A stretch of DNA of 5,074 nt from Cytophagia bacterium (GTDB lineage: Bacteria > Bacteroidota > Bacteroidia > Cytophagales > Cyclobacteriaceae). The DNA is taken from NCBI GenBank assembly GCA_013373005.1, contig JABXIP010000236.1:1-5074 (forward strand), written 5' to 3'. The notes below the pieces were generated by a model. It ran no database searches. It was not told the DNA's origin and was given only the letters and a program-made list of their open reading frames with translations. The position numbers and the translations under genes were made by a program. The number at the start of each line of letters is the position of its first letter. The stretch's first letter is position 1. Below, piece by piece: positions 1 to 5,074 of this stretch.

Positions 1-2421
1 ATCTTTGGGTTGGCATTGGGTTTAGCCGTCAGCATTATTATTCTGCTCTATGTGCAGAGTGATTTAACCTTCGATAAACACCATGAAAAATGGGATCAGG
101 TTTATCGGGTAGAATCGAAGTTCTACATTCCACCAAAGAATGATGAGTTCGCTCTGACTTCCGTTGCATTACCTGAGACCATGCAAATGGAGTTCCCTGA
201 AATTCAGGCCTTCACCAGAGTTCAGAATGCGGGCCAAATACTGTTTAGAATTAATGATAATAACTTCTATGTGGACGACATGTATTTTGCCGACTCAACC
301 ATGTTCAAACTCTTTACTCACGAGTTTATTCAGGGAGATCCGGAAACGGCCTTAGTTGAACCAAGAAGTCTAGTTCTAACAGAGAGTACAGCAAAGAGAT
401 TATTTGGCAACCAAAACCCACTTAACGAGCTGGTAGAAACGGATCAGAATACATTTACTGTTAAAGGGGTGATTAAAGACCTTCCAGACAATGTTCACCT
501 TACATTCAACGGTCTAATATCATACACAACCATCACGTCTGGTCAGGGGCCACTTAACGCACAACAAAGAATGAGTCAGTTATGGAATATTGGCACCTAT
601 TCCTATGTATTGCTGCCGAAGAATTACGATGTCAACAATATCTATGATCGCTTCCACGAAGTATTTGATCAATACATGGCGCCAATTAGCCAATTGGCAC
701 CTTCTCTTCGTGAAGCTACTTTTGAGCCACGTCTAATTCCGCTCAATGAAGTTCACTTTAATTCAAAGGTGCAATATGATTTAGCTACAGGAAATAAAGC
801 CTATACACAAGCTTTCATTGCTATAGGAATCTTCGTATTGGTTTTGGCCAGCATTAACTACATGAACCTTGCTACCGCAAGAGCCACCAAACGTTCTAAA
901 GAAGTAGGAATTAAAAAGGTTTTGGGTTCAACCAAAGGTAAGTTGGTATCTCAATTCTTGAGTGAATCAATACTCATTACCTTCTGTTCGCTGATTCTAG
1001 CAGTTGGTTTTGTTTATCTATTGATCTACGGTATCAATATCAACGATATGCTGGGTAAGCAGCTTTCTTTGAATTGGTTAGATAATCCTTTGCTGCTATT
1101 TGGTTCCCTTGGAATTATGATTGTATTAGGTGTTCTTTCAGGCCTATACCCTGCGTTTTACCTTTCGGCTATTTCTGTAATTCGAGCCATGAAAGGATCA
1201 GTTAAAACAGGCCCTGGAAGCACATTTATGAGAAAAGGCCTTGTGGCTTTCCAATTCTTCGTATCCATTGGGGTAGTAATTGCAACCCTTTTAATGAGTA
1301 GCCAGATTAGCTTCATGAGGAACAAAGACCTTGGGTTTAACAAAGACAATGTAATTATTATTCCTACTCGCGACACTTTGGTGAGCCGTAGACTTGAGGT
1401 AATTCAGAATGAATTGAGAGAGAATCCGAATATTATTGATGTTACTACTTCTACCGGACTTAGTGCAAGCAACGCCAGCTCAGTAGGTAATAGATTAATT
1501 GGTGGTGGCCGTCAGGTAATGATGGTTGAGGAAAGCGACTCAATAATGAAAACCGACACCTACAATATAATGTTCATTGGTGAAAACTTTGTGAATGCCA
1601 TGGAAATGGAATTAATAGCTGGTCGCGACTACGATGAGTCCATCCCAACGGATCCTACGCAAGGTGTATTGGTTAATGAATCTATGGTTAGCTATTTGGG
1701 CTGGCCTGACAATGAAAGTGCTATTGGCAAAAGAGTGATGAACGCGGGTCAGCAAGCTAACCCGAGCCGAGTAATTGGTGTAGTGAAAGACTTCAACGCT
1801 TTCTCATTACATGTGAAGGTAGAACCAACATTGATTATGAGATATGAAAGATTTGGTGCTCCAATCACTCAAATCAACCCATCGGTTGTGGTTCATGCCA
1901 AAACAGGAGCCCTTCAAGAAACTTTGAGCTATTTGGAAGAAAAGTATGCTGAATTGGATCCAAGTCATCCATTTGAATATGGACTACTGGATTCTCAGGC
2001 AGATAATCTATACCGATCTGACAAGAGACAGAGCCAGCTCACGGCTTCATTATCCTATATCTGTATTCTTATAAGCTGTTTGGGGCTTCTAGGACTCTCA
2101 AGCTATACTACAGCCACGAGAATCAAGGAAATAGGTGTGAGGAAGGTATTAGGAGCAACAGTACCACAGCTTGTATATCTGATCTTTAAAGACATCATGA
2201 TTCTAGTCATTGTTGGCTTTGTAATTGCCGCACCAGCAGCCTACCTGCTCATCGAAAACTGGCTACAGGTATTCCAATATACCATGGACCTATCTACCAT
2301 GATTATTAGTGCAGCGGCTATTGCAGGCATTCTGGCGCTTCTAATTGCGTTTCTGACGGTGAGCTTCCACTCGCTTAAAGCAGCGCAGCAGAACCCGGTA
2401 AAAGCCTTGAGATATGAGTAG
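1..2421 (+). CDS. FtsX/MacB-type ABC transporter permease, two-module, 5'-truncated by the window edge
   Basis: Large inner-membrane permease of the MacB/LolCE/FtsX (type VII ABC) class, which works with a separate ATPase to move or extract substrates on the periplasmic side; the substrate is unknown. The frame is open from base 1 (Ile-Phe-Gly before the Leu-Ala-Leu-Gly of the first helix), so the start and roughly 25-30 residues lie upstream. Residues are counted from the codon at base 10. Helix 1 is at about 1-16, a large periplasmic MacB_PCD-like domain at 17-265, helices at about 267-288, 318-341 and 360-385, helix 5 at 408-430, a second periplasmic domain at 431-677, and helices at about 678-698, 722-747 and 762-785. 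The two FtsX modules carry matching cytoplasmic motifs, EVGIKKVLGSTKGKLV (298-313) and EIGVRKVLGATVPQLV (707-722), showing internal duplication. The C-terminus NPVKALRYE is typical of Bacteroidota members. No ATPase gene is visible, so any partner lies outside the window. Family assignment is secure; substrate is not. Confidence 0.95.
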   Translation: MFGLALGLAVSIIILLYVQSDLTFDKHHEKWDQVYRVESKFYIPPKNDEFALTSVALPETMQMEFPEIQAFTRVQNAGQILFRINDNNFYVDDMYFADSTMFKLFTHEFIQGDPETALVEPRSLVLTESTAKRLFGNQNPLNELVETDQNTFTVKGVIKDLPDNVHLTFNGLISYTTITSGQGPLNAQQRMSQLWNIGTYSYVLLPKNYDVNNIYDRFHEVFDQYMAPISQLAPSLREATFEPRLIPLNEVHFNSKVQYDLATGNKAYTQAFIAIGIFVLVLASINYMNLATARATKRSKEVGIKKVLGSTKGKLVSQFLSESILITFCSLILAVGFVYLLIYGININDMLGKQLSLNWLDNPLLLFGSLGIMIVLGVLSGLYPAFYLSAISVIRAMKGSVKTGPGSTFMRKGLVAFQFFVSIGVVIATLLMSSQISFMRNKDLGFNKDNVIIIPTRDTLVSRRLEVIQNELRENPNIIDVTTSTGLSASNASSVGNRLIGGGRQVMMVEESDSIMKTDTYNIMFIGENFVNAMEMELIAGRDYDESIPTDPTQGVLVNESMVSYLGWPDNESAIGKRVMNAGQQANPSRVIGVVKDFNAFSLHVKVEPTLIMRYERFGAPITQINPSVVVHAKTGALQETLSYLEEKYAELDPSHPFEYGLLDSQADNLYRSDKRQSQLTASLSYICILISCLGLLGLSSYTTATRIKEIGVRKVLGATVPQLVYLIFKDIMILVIVGFVIAAPAAYLLIENWLQVFQYTMDLSTMIISAAAIAGILALLIAFLTVSFHSLKAAQQNPVKALRYE

Positions 2422-2425
2422 GTGT

Positions 2426-2474
2426 AGATGCTAGATATCAGATATCAGATTTTAGACACTAGATATTAGAAACA
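2426..2474. repeat. Degenerate heptamer tandem repeat (AGA-initial units)
   Basis: Starting five bases after the permease stop codon, seven consecutive 7-base units each begin with AGA: AGATGCT (2426), AGATATC (2433), AGATATC (2440), AGATTTT (2447), AGACACT (2454), AGATATT (2461) and AGAAACA (2468). The next seven bases (2475-2481, AGAAAGG) keep the phase and run into the terminator stem. The octamer CTAGATAT occurs at 2431 and 2459, 28 bases (four units) apart. It is noncoding and lies in the 3' untranslated region. The phase is seen directly; a function is not known. Confidence 0.7.
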
Positions 2475-2477
2475 AGA

Positions 2478-2511
2478 AAGGCTTCCGAATTGGAAGCCTT
2501 CTATATTTTCT
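2478..2511 (+). terminator. Intrinsic terminator of the permease gene
   Basis: A perfect 9-bp stem, AAGGCTTCC (2478-2486) with GGAAGCCTT (2492-2500), encloses the 5-base loop GAATT. A T-rich but interrupted tail (CTATATTTTC) follows. It lies 57 bases after the permease stop and is correctly placed to end that transcript. The stem is perfect on both strands, but the T-rich tail favours the + strand. Confidence 0.8.
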
Positions 2512-2540
2512 ATTGCTCTAAAACCGATGATAGCTAACAA

Positions 2541-2566
2541 AAAAGGCACCCAAATGGATGCCTTTT
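2541..2566 (-). terminator. Intrinsic terminator of tRNA-Ser
   Basis: Arms AAAAGGCA (2541-2548) and TGCCTTTT (2559-2566) pair, and CC/GG (2550-2551 with 2556-2557) continue the stem. The intervening position 2549/2558 is a C-A mismatch when read on the + strand but a G-U wobble in RNA from the - strand, so the helix is complete only in the - orientation. Two more T residues extend the tail to six in - orientation. It starts 5 bases after the tRNA-Ser 3' end. Confidence 0.85.
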
Positions 2567-2569
2567 GAT

Positions 2570-2659
<90 letters not shown>

Positions 2660-2685
2660 AGATGTTTGATTTGCTAAAGTGATGG

Positions 2686-2693
2686 CAAATATA
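2686..2693 (-). promoter_or_regulatory. Bacteroidota -7 box for tRNA-Ser
   Basis: The - strand reads TATATTTG, a perfect match to the Bacteroidota primary sigma-factor -7 consensus TAnnTTTG. It lies 26 bases before the mature tRNA 5' end. No TTG is seen at the usual 17-23 base spacing; the nearest is only 13 bases upstream, so the -33 element is weak or absent. The assignment rests on the -7 box and its position. Confidence 0.7.
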
Positions 2694-2730
2694 AACTATC
2701 AAACGACAAATTTATGTTCTGCCTACACAA

Positions 2731-2759
2731 AAAAACCAACCGCTATTTGGTTGGCTTTT
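2731..2759 (-). terminator. Intrinsic terminator of tRNA-Pro
   Basis: The stem CCAACC (2736-2741) with GGTTGG (2749-2754) encloses a 7-base loop. In - strand RNA it is extended by a G-U pair (2755/2735) and then A-U pairs into the T tract; on the + strand the 2735/2755 pair would be an A-C mismatch. The - strand transcript ends in seven U residues (template 2735-2729). It begins just after the tRNA-Pro 3' end. Confidence 0.87.
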
Positions 2760-2760
2760 G

Positions 2761-2835
2761 TCGGGGTGGCAGGATTCGAACCTGCGACCTCCTGCTCCCA
2801 AAGCAGGCGCGATGACCGGGCTACGCTACACCCCG
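2761..2835 (-). tRNA. tRNA-Pro (anticodon UGG)
   Basis: On the - strand this is a 75-base tRNA. The acceptor stem CGGGGTG/CACCCCG pairs perfectly, and its first pair C1-G72 is characteristic of bacterial proline tRNA. The discriminator is A. The anticodon arm CCTGC/GCAGG encloses the loop TTTGGGA with anticodon TGG. The T arm is GCAGG-TTCGAAT-CCTGC. No CCA is encoded (the next bases are CAA). It has its own promoter and terminator and is transcribed apart from tRNA-Ser. Confidence 0.97.
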
Positions 2836-2852
2836 TTTCCCTTATGGGAGTG

Positions 2853-2881
2853 CAAATATAGAGGGAAAATTCTTTTTGCAA
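2853..2881 (-). promoter_or_regulatory. Bacteroidota-type promoter for tRNA-Pro
   Basis: On the - strand, TTG (2881-2879), an 18-base spacer and a perfect -7 box TATATTTG (2860-2853) fit the Bacteroidota primary promoter pattern TTG-N17-23-TAnnTTTG. The predicted start, some 7 bases further on, gives a leader of about 11 bases before the mature tRNA at 2835. This is the best promoter match in the window. Confidence 0.85.
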
Positions 2882-2916
2882 TAGCCGGAATGCTAAATTT
2901 TCAGCTTTTTAAACAT

Positions 2917-2940
2917 AAAAAAACCACGGCTAGCGTGGTT
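2917..2940 (-). terminator. Intrinsic terminator of the DUF2461-DUF1573 operon
   Basis: AACCACG (2922-2928) and CGTGGTT (2934-2940) form a perfect 7-bp stem with a 5-base loop. In - orientation it runs into seven T residues (template 2923-2917). It lies 21 bases past the DUF1573 stop codon and upstream of the tRNA-Pro promoter, separating the operon from the tRNA unit. Confidence 0.9.
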
Positions 2941-2961
2941 CATTTATTAAGTCTTTGAAAA

Positions 2962-3393
2962 TCAATCTTCTCCATCAGTTGTACGAGCAGTCACCGTACC
3001 TCGAATAGTTAAAATTATTGGTTTCTTATCGGCTGCATTTGTTGTTAGCGTAACCGTTTTATTCTGGTTTCCCATTTTGCCTGCACTATTGAACCTAACC
3101 TGTACCTCTCCTTTTGCACCTGGTGCTATCTCTTCTTTAGAATATTTCGGCACGGTACATCCGCAAGACCCTCTTGCTGCCAATATCCTTAGAGGTTCAG
3201 TCCCCACGTTCTCGAAAACGAAAGTATGAAGCACAGTATCTCCCTGAGCAATGGTACCGAAGTTGAAAAGTTTCTCTTTGAACTCCATCATTGGCCCGGT
3301 CTTTACCGATTCTTCCTGAGCCTTAGCCACCTGAACCGCACAAAAAACCAGCATCATGATCATTAACTTTTTCATAGTCTTATGTTTACTCAT
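2962..3393 (-). CDS. Exported DUF1573 domain protein
   Basis: A 143-residue protein with an N-terminal Sec signal peptide: a lysine-rich start, a hydrophobic stretch at about 10-22, and a likely signal peptidase I site after Ala-Lys-Ala (23-25). The rest is one DUF1573 (PF07610) immunoglobulin-like domain at about 37-135. Recognisable blocks are FNFGTIAQGD (43-52), the signature SCGCT (76-80), IAPGAKGEVQVRF (89-101), and a closing strand ILTIRGTV. The family is abundant in Bacteroidota and predicted to be exported; its function is not established. The two cysteines of the Cys-Gly-Cys motif could bind metal or be redox active, which is inference. Met7 (base 3375) is an alternative start giving a more compact signal peptide (MKKLM); neither start has a clear Shine-Dalgarno sequence, as is common in this phylum. 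It is the last gene of a probable three-gene operon, 33 bases after the preceding stop, and is followed by a strong terminator. Confidence 0.92.
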   Translation of the reverse strand: MSKHKTMKKLMIMMLVFCAVQVAKAQEESVKTGPMMEFKEKLFNFGTIAQGDTVLHTFVFENVGTEPLRILAARGSCGCTVPKYSKEEIAPGAKGEVQVRFNSAGKMGNQNKTVTLTTNAADKKPIILTIRGTVTARTTDGED

Positions 3394-3426
3394 TAAAATT
3401 AAGCCATCTATCGAAGAATCAAAAGC

Positions 3427-4080
3427 TTAGGCTTCTTGAATGGCGGTATTGATGAAATCTAATAACGGTACTACGGCCTTGTAAGATTCAATAACCAAAT
3501 CTGAAAATGAGTCGGAATAAAAGTCCTTTCTGCTTATTGGCCGAAAAGCAGCCAGACTCTTCATCCTGAGTAGGTGAATATGAGGATGGCCCGAGGAATA
3601 ACCCTTTGGACTCCCTTTTAGCATATCTTCTTCATAGAGAATTAAGCTATCAGCAAACTCTGAAGCATTCAGAATCTGGTCTAGCCTATTTCCTTCATAA
3701 TCTATTTCCTGCCTGAGCAACTTCAGCTTATCGGCTGAAGGATGCCAAAGCCCTCCTGCAATTAGCTGTTCATTCACGCCTAAGTGGACATAAAAGTCAG
3801 CTAAGCCTTTTCCATACCCAAAACCCAAACCCATATGATCTTTATAAGTTGGTCTATCCGGGTGAAACATCAGGTTATTGTTTATTCTACTGATTGACTT
3901 TCTGGCACTGGGCTGGATAATTCTTGGATCCATTTCCTTTAGCTCTTCCAGAATCGGATCGAAGGTTTCAATCAATATACCTTTCACTTCCTCGTATTTG
4001 GAGCGATTCCGATCCATCCATTCCTTTGAGTTATTTTTACTTAAATCCTCCAGAAACTCAAATACCTTCTTTCTTGACAT
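3427..4080 (-). CDS. DUF2461 (TIGR02453) family protein, divergent paralogue
   Basis: A 217-residue soluble protein with no signal peptide or membrane helix, so probably cytoplasmic. It belongs to DUF2461 (PF09365/TIGR02453), whose biochemical role is unknown. Family blocks seen are the N-terminal F-x-F-L with NN-x(3)-W and Tyr29 (7-29), SISRINNNLMFHPDRPTYKD (62-81), GGLWHP (109-114), LKLLRQEI (119-126) and LKGSPKG...HPHIHLLRMKSLAAFR (154-180). The central block differs from the usual RIYRDVRF-type sequence kept by its upstream neighbour: INNNLMF replaces IYRDVRF. All other landmarks and the length are kept, so this looks like a diverged intact gene and not a broken one. It follows the other DUF2461 gene by 31 bases with no promoter-like box between them, implying co-transcription. 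Membership is clear; function cannot be stated. Confidence 0.88.
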   Translation of the reverse strand: MSRKKVFEFLEDLSKNNSKEWMDRNRSKYEEVKGILIETFDPILEELKEMDPRIIQPSARKSISRINNNLMFHPDRPTYKDHMGLGFGYGKGLADFYVHLGVNEQLIAGGLWHPSADKLKLLRQEIDYEGNRLDQILNASEFADSLILYEEDMLKGSPKGYSSGHPHIHLLRMKSLAAFRPISRKDFYSDSFSDLVIESYKAVVPLLDFINTAIQEA

Positions 4081-4111
4081 AGTTTATCAAACTCAACAAA
4101 AACGAATTGGT

Positions 4112-4804
4112 TTAATCGATTAGAGAGAGGCCATTCAGATCGGTAGTAAGGTACTCGGTCATTACATCGAAGAATGGTCTGATGGCGATAAACACCTTTA
4201 ATACCTCTTCGAGAAAATCTTCTGAAAGCACTTCCTCATCAGTAAATGACTTGAACGCATACATTGATTTATACCTGAACAAATCTATGGCAGGATGCTC
4301 CTTATCGAACCCTTTTGGAGCCGTCTTCAACTGCTCACCCATTAGTTCGCCAAAGGTATTTTTGAAGCCAGAACTTTGCAGCACTTCACGTAGTGGTTGA
4401 TCGTCTTGAGCAATGTGCTCACGGATCAATTTAAGGTCATCGGCATTGGGTTGATAGAAGCCTCCACCGACTACAGTTTCACCTGGTTTAAATCTGAAAA
4501 AATAGCCACCTCTGAGCTCTGGTTTTACCCTGGCAAAACTACCCGCAAAACGAGGATCATAAGGCCGCTTGTCATTTGAAAATCTCACGTCTCGATAGAT
4601 CCTCATCAGACTCTTTTTTCCAGTCAAGGTTGAAATCTGATCGACCTCTTTTAACCTGCTCAAAAGCTCTTCAACAAAGTCGACAACATGAGCATGTTCT
4701 TTCTGATATATCTTCTTGTTTTCATTGAACCAATCGCGGTCATTGTTCTTATCTAGTTCAGTGAGAAACTGAAAAGTTGAGGATGGAATTGTGACGTTTT
4801 TCAT
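4112..4804 (-). CDS. DUF2461 (TIGR02453) family protein, canonical copy
   Basis: A 230-residue soluble, probably cytoplasmic protein of DUF2461 (PF09365/TIGR02453), full length for the family. Visible blocks are FQFLTELDKNNDRDWFNENK (11-30) with Tyr33, the core motif SLMRIYRDVRFSNDKRPYDP (65-84), GGGFYQP (113-119), LKLIREHI (124-131) and LKTAPKGFDKEHPAIDLFRYKS (159-180). The conserved Arg/Asp/Arg in the core motif are good candidates for functional residues, but no activity is established. It is the first gene of a probable operon with its paralogue (31-base gap) and the DUF1573 gene. The ATG at 4804 is favoured because the family's N-terminal block begins ten residues later and a promoter-like element lies just upstream. 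No Shine-Dalgarno sequence is evident. Confidence 0.93.
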   Translation of the reverse strand: MKNVTIPSSTFQFLTELDKNNDRDWFNENKKIYQKEHAHVVDFVEELLSRLKEVDQISTLTGKKSLMRIYRDVRFSNDKRPYDPRFAGSFARVKPELRGGYFFRFKPGETVVGGGFYQPNADDLKLIREHIAQDDQPLREVLQSSGFKNTFGELMGEQLKTAPKGFDKEHPAIDLFRYKSMYAFKSFTDEEVLSEDFLEEVLKVFIAIRPFFDVMTEYLTTDLNGLSLID

Positions 4805-4836
4805 GATGATGTAAGTTAAAAATGATGGTCAATAAA

Positions 4837-4866
4837 CAGACGTAAAACACCTTAATTTTGGGACAA
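4837..4866 (-). promoter_or_regulatory. Candidate promoter of the DUF2461-DUF1573 operon
   Basis: On the - strand, TTG (4866-4864), a 19-base spacer and TACGTCTG (4844-4837) match the Bacteroidota pattern, with five of six fixed positions of TAnnTTTG kept. The predicted start near 4830 would give a leader of about 26 bases before the ATG at 4804. It is the only promoter-like match found upstream of the three-gene run. Confidence 0.5.
4853..4860 (+). promoter_or_regulatory. Possible divergent -7 box (+ strand)
   Basis: TAATTTTG is a perfect match to TAnnTTTG on the + strand, but no TTG sits at the expected -33 position. It lies inside the spacer of the candidate - strand operon promoter. It could start a transcript toward the right edge. 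A single 6-position match in AT-rich DNA can arise by chance. Confidence 0.25.
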
Positions 4867-5074
4867 CTTCATCCCTATAAAGAAGCTACCGGATTAAATA
4901 AAGTCAGCAAAATCATTGATCCTTGATTTGAATAATTACAAGACACTATCCCGTTGAATTCAACTCGAGAAACAACCACCTTGAAGTAACTTAACAGGAC
5001 GGAATTAACGAAGTCATTCAGAACAAGTGGAAATTGCTACCCACATTTAGCGATGCGCAGAATAGAAATTTGGC
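4867..5074. other. Right-edge region without a recognisable gene
   Basis: All six frames are interrupted or carry no family signature. A + strand ATG at 5053 is open to the edge (Met-Arg-Arg-Ile-Glu-Ile-Trp), and a second + frame is open from a stop codon at about 5000 to the edge without an ATG; either could be the start of a gene outside the window, but the reach is too short to judge. A 12-base palindrome (GTTGAATTCAAC, 4953-4964) and a 6-bp inverted repeat (4910-4915 with 4924-4929) are present but not beyond chance. No tRNA, insertion-sequence end or CRISPR repeat is seen. Confidence 0.5.

Noticed and set aside
1158..1376. - strand open frame inside the permease gene
   Set aside because: It is fully inside a strongly supported gene on the other strand and shows no family motif.
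2679..2958. Short + strand open frames across the tRNA region
   Set aside because: They run antisense through tRNA-Pro and its promoter. Their peptides simply translate tRNA complement, a well-known false-gene pattern.
3325..3393. Possible lipoprotein signal in the DUF1573 protein (Leu-Val-Phe-Cys at residues 15-18)
   Set aside because: Phenylalanine just before the cysteine does not fit a lipobox, and an Ala-Lys-Ala signal peptidase I site follows seven residues later.
3878..4579. + strand open frames opposite the DUF2461 genes
   Set aside because: They lie antisense to well-supported conserved coding sequence and show no family features of their own.
4953..4964. Perfect 12-base palindrome GTTGAATTCAAC as an operator
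   Set aside because: About one perfect 12-base palindrome is expected by chance in a window of this size, and it is not near a supported start codon or promoter.

Overview
The window looks like chromosomal DNA of a Bacteroidota bacterium, probably a marine or soil Cytophagales-type lineage. The order is inferred and not secure. The signs are a very large two-module FtsX/MacB-type permease, a short exported DUF1573 protein, starts without a clear Shine-Dalgarno sequence, and upstream elements matching the Bacteroidota -7 box TAnnTTTG with a TTG near -33. Base composition is moderately AT-rich.

Left part (1-2421, + strand): one long permease gene that enters from the left edge and lacks only its first few tens of codons. 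It is followed by a run of AGA-initial heptamers (about 2426-2474) and an intrinsic terminator (2478-2511).

Middle part (2541-2881, - strand): two single-gene tRNA units, tRNA-Ser(GCU) and tRNA-Pro(UGG). Each has a perfect TATATTTG -7 box just upstream and its own intrinsic terminator just downstream. The permease and tRNA-Ser units converge, each ending in its own hairpin.

Right part (2917-4866, - strand): a probable three-gene operon. In transcription order it holds two neighbouring DUF2461 (TIGR02453) paralogues, one with the usual core motif and one divergent, and then a small exported DUF1573 protein. Gaps are 31 and 33 bases, one candidate promoter lies upstream (4837-4866), and one strong terminator lies downstream (2917-2940). 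The cellular job of these three proteins is not known from the sequence.

The last 208 bases (4867-5074) hold no convincing gene. I see no mobile element, CRISPR array, phage or defence gene, and no clear evidence of a new multi-gene system. The most interesting items are the heptamer-phased repeat, the diverged DUF2461 pair, and the overlapping divergent promoter-like boxes near 4837-4866.
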